A stretch of DNA of 64,000 nucleotides from Argentina anserina (Eukaryota; Streptophyta; Magnoliopsida; Rosales; Rosaceae), in contig NC_065873.1 of assembly GCF_933775445.1 (NCBI RefSeq), forward strand, positions 5,952,001-6,016,000, read 5' to 3'. The translations under genes and the position numbers were made by a program. Under the pieces are notes generated by a model that saw only the letters and a list, made by a program, of their open reading frames with translations, did not search any database and was not told where the DNA came from. Positions 1 to 11,149 of this stretch are shown piece after piece (position 1 is the stretch's first letter; each line of letters begins with the position of its first letter).

Positions 1-1724
1 GAGCGCGTTTTCACGCTCATTTATTACCTATTACACCCTTATATTTTGTTTTGTATTTGTTTGTTCAAGTCATCAAGTGTAGTTTCAATTGCCTTTGCTA
101 ATGTACAAGACCTGAAATTTGAGGCACTCTGGATTATAAACTAGTCAATTGTATTGTTTGGATCCTCTTTTCCATCTAAAACATTTCCGATACCTATTTG
201 CTTTCGTATGCAAATGCACCGCAACTGGTAAAAGGCAAGGGCAAAAGGAGATGTTTTGCCTCCTATTTGATGAATTTGACTCTGCCTTTCAGTTTTTCTG
301 TGCACCGTGACTGGCAAGAGTTTTGCCTCTCAACCATCTTTTCCAGGGTAAATTATTTTCTTTCCAGTTTTGTCCTTAATTCATGCTTCTCTCGGCCTCT
401 CTTTCCTCTCATTCTCTCTGTTACTACTGGATATTTTTGATTACCAGTCCGTAAGTCCTTCCCCCCATTTTTCCTTCGTCTATCTTACCTCTTCTTTCCT
501 TCTCTTTAATTTCATGCCTATGAATCACCGATCAAGCCCTTGTTTCAAAGAGAATCAAGTCAGGCCTTTTTGTTTCAAGGAGAATCAAGATCAAGCCGCT
601 AAGTTTCTTCTCCAATTCATGTTGCATCGGTGATTTCAACCATCCACTGAACAACCCATCGGCGGGGCTGTCGGCAAAGGATTGAGGCGGATCAGAAAAG
701 GCGTTGCTAAACCATAACCAGAGTAACATATAGGGGCAAAGAGGGAAAATAAACTTTGTTGCCCGACTTGATGAAGATTCAACAATTGCCAGCAGGCCTG
801 GTCGATCGATTTTTGATCGGGAAAAAAACTAAGCGCTGCATCAATTTTGGGATGATACACGGGCAAGACCACGGTGCATTTGATCAAACACGAATATGCC
901 GGGGCAAATTTCAATCCCATCTACTTTGCTACTTTGACAATCTTTTCCTGATGGTACCACTCTAACGGTCTAACCAGCCTTTTCTTTTTTGAAAATAGGA
1001 GTTTGCTATTGTGATGCATCAAACGGTTCGGGTGGGATGAAAGGAATGAACCTGTTTACCTTTCTGCATTGCTGAAGACCAATTCACCAAAGTAATTATC
1101 AACTGTTAGCACCATTGAATCTAACAGATTTAAGGCAGAATTGCACCCTAACCATGTTCATCCTAAGTTCCTAACCCTACGAGACTGTAAGCAATCCCTG
1201 AAAAACCACCACAGCAGACCCAGCAGACCGTCACTTGTTTAACGCACCACCATCCTCACCCCTATTCCTAGCACCGTCGTAAATCACTGAAAAGGAAGAG
1301 TGAATATGTATGTTTTTGATCAGCAAGTTATTTACATGAACATATGAAACTATGGAGCATGTGTGCATTACTGCATATATGCTTATGTTACGGCCATCAA
1401 CTTTTCTCGTGTTTATTTGGCGCGTTCTTGTTGAGTTTGAATGTTGACGGCAGTTCCTCCAACTCGAATGTCATATAATCAAGTCATGTTGAGGTAAATT
1501 AACCGTTGCACAAAATAGGGTTTAATTTAGCATTAGATAATCTCTGATACAAACTTACAAAGCACACTTTTATTGGTCACGTAAATCACAATTTTGAATG
1601 AATGTTTGCTCAATCCCTGTCTGCATTTTGCAGATGTTTGCAAGAATTGTAAGCAAAAAAAGCCTTAAACAACAGTCTTTGTTCCCCCGATCGATAAGGC
1701 CATTATGTTCTCCGGTAGAAGGAA
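1..1724. other. Intergenic, no gene recognised
   Basis: Short open frames occur here on both strands, but none has a recognisable domain or a credible splice structure. The part just left of 1725 should hold the 3' UTR of the laccase gene. A small imperfect direct repeat (two versions of a TTTCAA-GAGAATCAAG word) is visible near 540-590. I see nothing else that can be supported. Confidence 0.5.
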
Positions 1725-4060
1725 CTAACAAGGTGGAAGGTCTGCAGGTGGAGGTCGAACAGATTGATCAGAGCTTTTTCCATTTTCTACTACAAAGGCA
1801 GTCTTCAAACCCCACATTGTATGCAGCTCCAAGTGACAGTGCATGAACCACACACCTATACATGATCAGATATTGTTCATTGGGTTAGTACTGATTAGTT
1901 TTCTAATGATGTAACTTTGAGGTTTGAAGTTTAAGGCAGCATGCTATTTGGTTATATGATGATGTTGTAATTACCTGGATTATCAGCCCTGAACCTTATG
2001 GCAACCCAACCACCAGTAGGAACACTGATTGTGTTTCTTTCAGGAGGATCCACCAAATTGTACTTAGCCGGGTCCTTCTTGGAGTCAAAGTTCCCAATTC
2101 CAGTCCCAACAACGAAGAAATTGTAACCATGGAGATGGAACGGATGAGATTCCACTGTGAGAAGATTGGTATCTTGTAACACCAACTCAACTGTCGAGTT
2201 AAAGGCAAGCTTGTTTAGCCGGGTGCCTAGTTTAGTTCCAAGGTTGGCAGTGAGTGGTGCACCAGTATAATTGAAAGGTGTTGGAGGACGGTCAGGGAAG
2301 TCTGTGGTGAATACTCCCTTGGTATTGAAGTAATGAGCTTGAAGCAGCCCGATTTTAGGCATCACAAAAGTTATGTTGTTCAAGGAAGCAGTGAGTTGTG
2401 TTCCATTCAGGCAAGTAGTGCATTGGTTGATTCCCAAACCAATGGTGTAGAAAAGCTGTCTATCAACTTTAAGAGGTACATTTGCTGGGTACTTTGCTGT
2501 GTTCAGGCTTCTCAGCTTCGCACCGTAGCTCAATGCAAAAGCCGTGTCATTGAGTGCTGGAAGTTGGGAAAGGACTGGCATAACAGAATTGGGGATGCCT
2601 TTGTATTGAAGAATTGCAGTGGCGGTATTATTGTCTATGGAAACAGGTGCATCCATGAATGACCTTGCAGCCATGAAGTATCTGCTTGGGACTTGATTTG
2701 CCTGAACGAGAACATTGGTGGTCTGGCCTGGTGCAATTAGTATTGCTTGAGTTGTAAATGGTTTGGTATAGACTGCATCAATCTCTACCACTGTCAAGTT
2801 ATGGCCGGCTATGGCAAAGAATAGCTCGTCATTGAGCGCAGCATTGATGATCCTTAGCAGGTATGTCTTCCCTTGTTCAACCTCCATGGCAAATGTATCT
2901 AAGCACAGGCAAACGATACAACTAATGAATATTGCAAAATGAATGTTCTACTTTCAGTACTATAACAATTTCTGTTGTATTGTTGTAAGATTAAAACCTT
3001 GATCATTGATTAGACCAACTTTTATTTGTATATATAGAACAAAAACAAGAACAAGGTGAATAAAATTTTGCAAGAGAATATAACCTATGACAATGTGGCT
3101 TACGTTTTTCAGAGCAAGGAAAGAGAGGCCCTGGCTTGCCATTAATAGTATGTGCATCTGACATGTTCGGAGGCAATCCTAGTCTGTTCCCTTGTTTAAC
3201 AACCTCTTCAACATCTTTATTCCACCATTCTCCTACACCATTGGCAAGAAATATTCCAGTTAATATCTGCAGTCGGGGACTGCAGATGTATATATTCTTC
3301 TACTACAAGACAATTTTTGAGGCACTCATGAGTCATAAGAGGTTCTGATTTACTGGAACCCACCTAAGATGAGATTAGTTTCACTGTAAGGCTGAGGGAA
3401 AGGAAAGCCAGTCCCTTGTTTGGGCAGGATGACAATTGCTCCATAGACAGTGGCTCTTAGCCAAAGGATGTGAGCATGCCACCATAGAGTTCCTCTTTGC
3501 CCTGTGATTGTCATATTGTAGGTGTAAGTGTTTCCTGTCTGGATTGGACATTGTGTTATATAAGCAGGTCCATCTGCCCACCCATTCCTGTATTGCTTTA
3601 GTCCATGCCTGGAATTGGTGGATTCCAACATATTAAACACAGTTATGATCATGAATACTTATTAATGCTATCATAATAATCATTTGCATTCATATTCAAA
3701 TGTCTTACCAATGAATTGACATGTTATACTGGGCATGATTAGTGACATTAACTAGAAGTGTATCTCCTTCTCTTGCATATATTGTAGGTCCTGGAAACAT
3801 CCCATTTACTGTGACAATTGGCTTAGAATGGCACAACCTGCTCACATTCTTAACTTGAACCTGCATATAATTGGGAAAAAAAACCCAGTCAAGCTGAGTT
3901 AAACTCTACAGAAAATCAGTAGATAAAGCTCAGGCATTCGTGAAGCGCTCACGTCGAATTGGTACGACTTCACTGCAGCTTTTGCTGGAATGAAGAGGAA
4001 TCCAACTAAACATAAGAAGGTTAGTACTGAACAGAAGCAGAAATTGGTTGTTTTTGCCAT
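1725..4060 (-). CDS. Laccase (multicopper oxidase), six exons, 562 aa
   Basis: Secreted blue-copper oxidase that oxidises phenols in the cell wall (lignin or flavonoid polymerisation) while reducing oxygen to water. The exons on the minus strand are 4060-3953, 3860-3709, 3608-3364, 3232-3104, 2898-1975 and 1855-1725. All introns are GT-AG and the phases join without a break to give 562 residues, a usual plant laccase length; exon sizes of 152, 245 and 129 bp follow the pattern I know for plant laccase genes. A hydrophobic signal peptide covers residues 1 to about 28. Copper ligands are visible: HWHG at 86-89, HAH at 131-133, HPFHLHG at 463-469, and HCH at 525-527 followed by H531 and an axial Leu at 536. 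Many N-x-S/T sites fit a secreted glycoprotein. All ten histidines and the T1 cysteine appear intact, so the gene should be functional. I cannot assign it to a numbered LAC clade. Confidence 0.95.
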
Positions 4061-4120
4061 TTTGAAGCCAATTGTGGGAGGTCAAGAATGTTTGTGTGAC
4101 ATGATTGGTGAAGGTCTAGT

Positions 4121-4130
4121 GATTTTATAG
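4121..4130 (-). promoter_or_regulatory. Putative TATA box of the laccase gene
   Basis: On the minus strand the word CTATAAAATC lies about 60 nt upstream of the laccase ATG at 4060. That leaves room for transcription to start near 4095 with a leader of some 35 nt. Position and sequence fit a plant TATA box; there is no direct proof. Confidence 0.55.
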
Positions 4131-5236
4131 GTCTGAATATCAATTGAACTTTCCGTTTGTAAGATGGAGGTGGTGTTGTCAACAGTAGGTAGAATCTGCA
4201 AATGTTGCATACTAAAACTTGTAAGCAAAATACCGATTACTGGGATAGACTTAACATGGTTATAAGGCCAGCTTGAACAGGAAGAGAGTAGCCATGATGG
4301 AGTACATATTACATAATTGAGGTTAGATAGCTACGTGAAGCTGAACTTGTAAAAAATCTCAACTTTATCGTCAAGGAAAAGGGTTAGGGGCTTAGGGCTA
4401 AAGGGTTTCCCGTAAGACTTTTGAGCCCATTATCACTCAAACATTTCTTTGTTATTTGTTAGTAGCAAGATCTTCCACGCTTTAATTAGTTTAATGTGGA
4501 TATTCCCATTAAGTACCATTTTTGTACCGTAGACCTCACTTAAGCAGTACCACCAGGACCTTGCTTCTAAGCTTTCTGATAAATTGATAATAGGATTTGG
4601 GATGTCGCAGCTTATGTCCATAGGTACGTGTAGTTCGGAATGAAAAGCATTACATATTGTAGCACGCTGGGGTTGGATCCTAGACTTGTTATTCATGGCT
4701 GACCAACTTTTTTATATAAACAAAAAAAAAACATAGAATGATTCAAAGTATTGGGACAATATAGCTTCTCTGAGGAATATATGTTCAACGTATAGCATTC
4801 ACGATTAGGCAATATAAACAGAAAACTGGAATATGTAAAAGGGCAGAGTTTTTTTTTTTTGTAATTTCTTGGCACCAAAAATAAACACGTCAATTGGACT
4901 TTCATCACTAGCAGAAATCTAGTTCTAAACTGGACTGATAATCCATAATGATGTTAGTTCTTACTTGACCTTGACAAAATGGCAGCAACACGAGTTAGAA
5001 TTTGAACAAAAGATGCAACGAAACAAAGGATACAATGAAACAAAGTTACTTAAACCTTTTCTTTTAATAGAACTACAGGGTAGTGAGTAAAATTTGAACC
5101 AGGGAAATTATTTGATCAAACATATCATCATTACCGTGTCAAACAAGAGTATTTAACCACGTGCTGTGATTCTGAATTTAGCATGAAACTGCTTTGAAAC
5201 ACACCAGAAGAAACTTCTTGCAAAATTATATCCTGC
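4131..5236. other. Intergenic between laccase promoter and mL43 3' end
   Basis: AT-rich sequence with no recognisable coding region. The left part should contain the laccase promoter and the right part the 3' UTR of the mL43 gene. Two short minus-strand frames (4433-4696, 4693-4908) show no known domain. Confidence 0.5.
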
Positions 5237-6549
5237 TCAAAATTTGATGTCGGTTGTCCAGGTACCTTGCACGCTTGGATGTTTGGTAACATGTCTAGTC
5301 CTCAGTTTCACCACTTTTCTCCCGAGTGAATTCCTTAGCCTGGTGGCACATTGAAGAACTTCTTCTGGATCCATATTCTTCACACATACAACCCTTTCAT
5401 TTTGGTTATCTGTCCATTGATAAGGGAAACTCTCAGGAAAAGTTTGATGCCATAAGCGGCAACTCGGGAGAATATACATATATGCTACTGGGTGCGAGTG
5501 CATAAGTGAACTTACTGTATAAGCCCTTCAAATGAGGATGCTGACCACGGATGTGTTCAATAACCACCTCAAGCTGAGGATTCTTCTCCTTAAAGGCAGG
5601 TAGATGTGACTCCATGAATGACCTACCACCAAAATAGTCGTATAATAGGTGATAAATTTCAAAAAGTTCACTGCTAAAATTTAATTTTATGATGTTTCAT
5701 GAACTTAACAGAACAGCATGCTTGACCACTAGGGAAAAAACAGAATTCTAATGTAGATTAGTAGACTAATTTGTTGGGCAGCACTTGTAAATAAAAGGGT
5801 TGCATGGAATCCAGGTCTGAATTGTCTCTTTCATTGTGCTGTGTTACAGTCTTGAAAGAGAACTTGTCTGTTGGTTTGGACAAAAGAAATGGGAAAAAGG
5901 TGCAATCCGAAACTATGATAAATTACTTATAATTCCAAACATATACATAACATATACACATATATACATATTCATAACATATAACACTGCCTATTAAGCT
6001 CCAATTAATCTGTGACTGAAAAGAAAAATACGTAATCCAGCAGACTATTCAGTTCCTCAAATATTAGTCCCACACACTATCCCAGCATCATTCCTCAAGA
6101 GTGTAACTATGTTAATAGTATGAATTATCAAGAAAAAAAAAATTTTAATTAAAGAACTGGGTATGCACAAGATAACTCCAAAACTCAGTAAACTGTGATA
6201 CCATATTGCATCTGACAACAAAGAGAGACTTGATTTTCAATGGACATGAGTATTGTTTTTTTTCATTTATTCAGTACCTCAGTAATAAAAAAGATCAATT
6301 CATTGTACCAAAAACAAATAGACATCTTTAGGAGATGGTTGCATTAGTAAATGTTGGAACAAATGGGAGACACTTTGGCGATTCCTACAGTTTAGAAAGT
6401 GATAATTGAACTTCATAAATACTTTTGCAATGCATGGATTTGCAGCTGGTGATGATTTCAAGCACAGACCTGATTCCCCTACTGCTTCCTCCCCAATCAG
6501 AATAGCTCACAATCAGTTTTTTGAGCTGCCACACACCTCTCAAAGCCAT
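5237..6549 (-). CDS. Mitochondrial large-subunit ribosomal protein mL43 (L51/S25/CI-B8 fold), 119 aa
   Basis: Component of the mitochondrial 60S-type subunit, acting in organelle translation. The coding exons are 6549-6470, 5622-5516 and 5409-5237, and they join in phase to exactly 119 codons plus stop. The first exon encodes MALRGVWQLKKLIVSY, the second a stretch around ESHLPAFKEKNPQLEV, and the third NERVVCVKNM followed by LRTRHVTKHPSVQGTW. This is very close to Arabidopsis At3g59650 as I remember it, including the length. The thioredoxin-like L51/S25/CI-B8 domain fills the whole protein, and no separate targeting extension is visible. The ATG directly follows an intron acceptor (TTTCAG|ATG), so the leader is spliced. 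All three exons look intact and functional. Confidence 0.95.
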
Positions 6550-6707
6550 CTGAAATCATCAGTTTTGTATGTTAGCAGGAGATACTCTAAAAGCCAAATT
6601 GAAAGCAAACCCTGTTCAACTACGAAACATATTTGTCAATCATGTGGCATAAAAACAACATCCAATAACTACATATATGTTGCTAATGATTGCTAGAAAC
6701 TTGTGAA

Positions 6708-6985
6708 GTTCTACATTTGATACATTTGCATTGAAGTTGCAGAATCTACTATCTGCTTCTCTTCTGAGCTACATTATCCAGAAAAGTTACCATGAAAATT
6801 TAGATAAACAAATCTTACGTAAATAAATTAAAGCCACAAATCTCACGCTAAACAGTTCTACATTTAATACATTTGCATTGTAGTTGCAGAATATACTATC
6901 TGCTTCTCTTCTGAGCTATATCATCCAGAAAAGCCAACATATGATTTAGATAACAAATCTTACGTAAACAAATCAAGCCACAAAA
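6708..6985. repeat. Tandem duplication, 147-bp period, inside the mL43 leader intron
   Basis: Two diverged head-to-tail copies begin at 6708 and 6855, each starting GTTCTACATTT. They share long runs such as CTATCTGCTTCTCTTCTGAG and AATCTTACGTAAA. Small indels and substitutions separate them, so the duplication is not recent. Confidence 0.85.
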
Positions 6986-7252
6986 CTGTATACCCCAAAC
7001 ATATAGTTCAACTCCTTAAACACTGAACCATGATTCTGGGTGCTGAAAATTCAACATCAATGAAAAAATGAGCAATATTGAATACCTTTAAAGCTAGTTG
7101 AACATGAACAAAAGAAGGAAAATGCTCTGGTTCAAATGAACCACAAGAAATTCACAAACAAAGAAAGAAACCCAAAAGGAAGAAATGCAAACAATTTTGG
7201 TTTAGTGGAAAGGATTCCCTGAGTTTGCAAAACAAATTGACTAAACCTTCTA

Positions 7253-7260
7253 AAACCCTA
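7253..7260 (+). promoter_or_regulatory. Telo-box-like AAACCCTA near the mL43 leader
   Basis: AAACCCTA (telo box) is common near the transcription start of plant translation genes. Here it lies just inside the proposed leader intron of mL43, in plus orientation. A single 8-mer is weak evidence. Confidence 0.3.
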
Positions 7261-7399
7261 AAAGATATCCCAATTTGAAACGAATTCAAGAATAATTAAA
7301 GCAAATACTTACACTTGGGGAGTTGAAGAAGATGAGGATTGACCTGAAGCTGAAAGAGCTAAGACAGAAGACAGCAATTCGCTAAGTTGCTACTTCGAC

Positions 7400-7760
7400 A
7401 CAAAGTCCTTGAATCAATGCTCACTTACAGCTCAATCTAATTCTTATACAAACCCTGGTTGTTTGGGCAAAACCCCAAACTAGCCCTGCCTGTGAACTTC
7501 GATTACATGAAGGTTGGATTGTCAATATTACCCTTATTACCTTTCCTCATCAAATTACCAGATATTCATGTATTTATTTACTTTCACCTTAATGCCCGAA
7601 AGTTGAGTGAAACACTATTTTAAAAAACGGCTGCCCAGGCTGCCCATGCGTTAAGAGGGCGGTTAACGCCGCGATTTTTACCTCAGTGTTTTGTAAATTA
7701 AGCGGTCTTTTAAGTGGTAAAAAATCAGTTGATTAAAAAAAACCTAAAAAAATTTGAAAC
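7400..7760. other. mL43 promoter side and a GC-rich repeat scrap
   Basis: The left part should contain the mL43 promoter. At about 7628-7690 is a GC-rich stretch (GCTGCCCAGGCTGCCC, then GGGCGGTTAACGCCGC) unlike its AT-rich surroundings. It looks like part of a short repeat. The copia element begins directly after it. Confidence 0.4.
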
Positions 7761-7944
7761 TGTTTCAGGATGAAATAATTGTGTATTATTGAATGATATG
7801 GGGGCCTATATATAGGCATTACAAAACCACAATCCCGTAGAATTCGGAGTCCTAATCTATTACGGAGATGTTAATCTATCTCCTAACAGGAAACCTATTA
7901 GGCTAAGACACATACAAGGGTATAATAGTAATTCTCCCGGAACA
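7761..7944 (-). repeat. 3' LTR of the copia element
   Basis: The plus-strand sequence starts TGTTTCAGGATG and ends CCCGGAACA, with TGTT/AACA inverted ends. It matches 14223-14392 along its length, apart from an extra stretch near 7800-7815. The pyrimidine run CTCCCCCTT right after it is the polypurine tract read from the other strand. Confidence 0.85.
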
Positions 7945-8369
7945 CTCCCCCTTGTGTCGCATGCCTAAGTTGCATGGTGCACACATCGTTGCCTCGGTAA
8001 AAACCTTTTCAAGCAAAATAAAAACCTCTTGGGTAAAAACAAAAGTTTGATCGAAGGAAAAAAGAGCACAACGCACCGTCTACATTTGATAGCATCATGT
8101 GAGGTAGACTCCCCCTGAAGTCTACGAAACAACTCCCCCTGATTAGTGCCATAATCATGGAGTACAAAGAACAACGTATACAACGTTCATTACATGCTTC
8201 TCAAACGTAGTTTTGGGCTAATGATTAATCATTAATCTAGCCACACATCCTTAGATCATCCATGCTATACTTAGCCAAACTTAGATCTTAGGAAACAAGA
8301 TTGCATAACAACTCAAAACAAGAGTTTGCAATGAAAATCAGATTCTCGGGTAGAATGACCTTTACTCAC

Positions 8370-8730
8370 TTAAACGGCCATAACTTCTTCGTCAAAATAG
8401 GTATCAGAGAACCGTAAAATGTTTTGAAAAGTAGACACCGGTGGCTTTCCAGTGACATAAGGTTCACAACCTCATCCGATCGGAGCAGTTCACAATGCTC
8501 TGTCGAAGTTGACTGACTTGCAAATTTCTGGACAGGACTGTCCTACTTTGCTAAAACGGCCATAACTCAGTCAATATGATAGCTATGAATGAATGGTTGG
8601 TGTCCCTGGAAAGTAGACACATAGACCTTTCCAACGGTACAAATTTCACCATATTTCATCGAGCGAGCTGTCTTGTAGGTCTCGTTGAAGTTGACCTACG
8701 AAACTGGACAAATTCTGATTTGTCACATTT
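8370..8730. repeat. Two diverged direct copies in the copia 3' region
   Basis: Two segments, about 8377-8558 and 8559-8730, both begin ACGGCCATAACT. They share the order: AAAGTAGACAC, a CTTTCCA word, GTCGAAGTTGAC or GTTGAAGTTGAC, then a CTGGACA word. Divergence is high. They lie between the RT remnant and the 3' LTR and have no coding potential. Confidence 0.55.
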
Positions 8731-8999
8731 AATGTGTCTTTCGCGAAAAGAATGGGGGAATTGACCAATGAAGGACTGATTTTGGTCCAAGACGGAATCG
8801 TACGCATCCTCTACGCTACCAGTGTCGACTGCTACACCAAGGCGTACGTTGATGTTTCTGGAGCTGCTGGCGGCGTTGGTGTGGATAGGATTTGTGTTGG
8901 TTCACTAAGTGTAGAACTAAACCCATGTCAAAGAAGCAATGCAAGTCCAATGACAATGCATAGGCGCATATTTAATCACGTCATAATGAAAGCAATAGT

Positions 9000-9360
9000 G
9001 TTCCAACAACACTAACATGTATGAATGTATAGCTCATTGAATTTCTTCATCATCTATACTTAGACGGAATAGAGAATCAAGAATTAGCTTCATATGAACA
9101 CATATGGGTATGAGTTCTTGCAACCGATTGTACTACGTTCTCTTGAACGTCGCAATCTGATTACATAAGCTCTCCGTGGTCTGGAGGCATTTAAAGTCCC
9201 TCGGGCACTCTCATATCTGCATCAAGATCCCTTTACAGATATTCTATGACCACTATCATATGCTGCAAATCAGTTTTCATGGACACTACTACTGATCAAG
9301 TAGCGGAAAACAATTATGTCCATAACGAGAGAATATAACTCATCGTACTCAATACTAGGA
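9000..9360 (-). pseudogene. Copia reverse transcriptase remnant
   Basis: Read on the minus strand in shifting frames, this shows typical copia RT blocks: YSLVMDIIVFRYLIS, then IEYL-stop-RDLDADMRVPEGL, the counterpart of the usual region before the KVPEGL motif. Stops and frameshifts prevent any protein. The catalytic YVDD block is not seen. The order relative to the integrase pieces is correct for Ty1/copia (integrase before RT). Confidence 0.75.
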
Positions 9361-10093
9361 TAATGAGACAATATTTTCGCCATAAGTCCTTCATATATTG
9401 CATGACTTCATCTTTCTCATTACACTTACGAACAACGACCAACATAACAAGTCTAGTTCAGCCTGTATTGATTCTTTCCACTTCGGTCAAGTTGCTCATC
9501 GTTGATGCTTTACAACGAAATAAAAGCATAAGCGAATACATCATCAATCATGGGAGATCAATACATTAAACACACGCACGCGCTATATATGATCAATTTG
9601 TGGGATTTATATTCTTCTCTAACATCAACAAAAGGAGTCTGTAGCGTCCCACAGAAACTTAGTTGATACACATGTTTAGAGAATATCTCTTGATGATGGG
9701 CAAAATACTTGTGCCTACGCATCTCGCTTCTTTCTGGTTTTGATTCCAGAGAATAATGGTCTCCCCCTCATCTAGGCAGGAGCCAAGACCGAAGCTATGA
9801 CCCTTACTAGTCCATCTTTGCGTTTGCCGCCCTTGTTTTGTGGTACAATACCACGGGCGCCGACAACACCACAGCGTACAATGGTGCCATCGCCGGCTTC
9901 CTTCCCACTGTCAGGGATGGTGCCAACGGTGCTAGGACCAGGTCATATGAAATTCTCTCATATTCTGAGAGTTCCAACCTTACCGGCACATTACAGCATT
10001 TATGTGCGATCTCGTCACTTTCGCATTATCGGTAAAGTCAATGAGCATCTAATCTTTGACTTTCTGGAGTTCGATAATGCGTTGCACATTTGC

Positions 10094-10306
10094 TCACTTT
10101 GAGTAGTGCGGGATCTTAATGAGACATAGTGCCACACCACGTCGATTCATGGCGATAAAACCGGAATGGGAGCATTCCATATCTCCCCCTAACGACGAGA
10201 AGTATGTCTCATCAAAGTGACCGTCTGCTAATATTGCAAGATAGAGATCAACGGTTGTAGATTGGAAATAGCGGACAAGTGTTGGTGATTCATAAATCAT
10301 AACCAA
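10094..10306 (-). pseudogene. Copia integrase-RT linker remnant
   Basis: The peptide around SPTLVRYFQSTTVDLY followed by ADGHFDETYFSSLGGD matches the linker region of plant copia polyproteins that carries a similar CHFDE..FP.LGG block. A further piece, at about 10370-10500 in shifting frames, reads like RPTTCQAFSAY and MVTGYDPN, the preceding part of the same region. It is a fragment of the same dead element. Confidence 0.7.
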
Positions 10307-10789
10307 CTAGAATACTTAATCATGTCAAGTAGACCCATTGAGATAACTACAATAGAGGCACATAAACAACTTTAACCAAATAGGCGTTTAAGGAAAAGAA
10401 CGTTGGGATCGTATCCAGTAACCATCTAGTACGCACTAAACGCTTGGCAAGTTGTGGGTCTAAAACGAATAAGTGTCGCTGCATGCAACATCATTACATA
10501 TCTCCATGCAAAAATCGGCAGGTTACTACCCATAACCAAGTCCGAGCTCTGCTAGATCGTGCAGTGAATGAACATGAGGAATAATATGTTCAACGACGAT
10601 CCCAGTAGATATGCAAAACGAAATCATCAAAGTCGTGGAGGTGAACTCTCCAACGGTATCCAATCAAATAGATTTGAGAGGATGGGAAGAGTGGTGAGCC
10701 CTTAGGATGATGATCATAGCTAAAAACTTTAGGGAATGCAGCGTTTCATGTGGAAAGCAAAGCGACGTGTGACCAACGCGTCGATGCTC

Positions 10790-11146
10790 TTAACCTATAC
10801 CATAAAAATACCAAAAAATGTCCGTATTCGGTTGGATATGGTCCACTAATGTCACCTTAAATACTTTGTAAGAATAGAATGTTCTCGGTTGGAGCCTTAG
10901 CAAATAAGGACTTCCTTGAAATCTAGCAAAAGAACAAGCTTTGCAAAATGAGCGATTGGCATCAGAGATTGTCATGGAGGCATTAGAAGACACGGGAGGC
11001 ATCACAAGCTCATGTGAAGGAGGGGATGCCGCCACCGACGGCCTTAATGCTATGGAGCCGCCGAAATAGGCAGGCTCGGCCTCATCGTGCATGGCACGGA
11101 TAGGCTCGGCCTCACCGTGTGGAGCATGGGTGAGGTGGTCCTCCAA
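10790..11146 (-). pseudogene. Copia GAG-pre-integrase / integrase N-terminal remnant
   Basis: The frame is open for 118 residues. It includes FCKACSFARFQGSP and later DHIQPNTDIFWYFYGIG, which correspond to the C-x2-C end of the integrase zinc finger and the block around GPI.PPCGPFRYFM in intact copia elements. The first catalytic Asp region is not preserved in frame. Confidence 0.75.
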
Positions 11147-11149
11147 TCA

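Larger units (their letters stand above)
6550..7312 (-). other. 5'-UTR intron of the mL43 gene
   Basis: On the minus strand a strong donor (AAGT|GTAAGTATTT, exon edge at 7313) and an acceptor ending at 6550, directly before the ATG, define a 763-nt leader intron. The exon upstream of it (about 7313-7400) is CT-rich, like plant leaders. The intron holds a tandem duplication (separate entry). The assignment rests on the splice signals only, without transcript evidence. Confidence 0.6.

Noticed and set aside
9797..10102. Plus-strand ORF of 101 aa
   Set aside because: It lies antisense to the copia remnant; the minus strand in the same region fits the order of a copia polyprotein.
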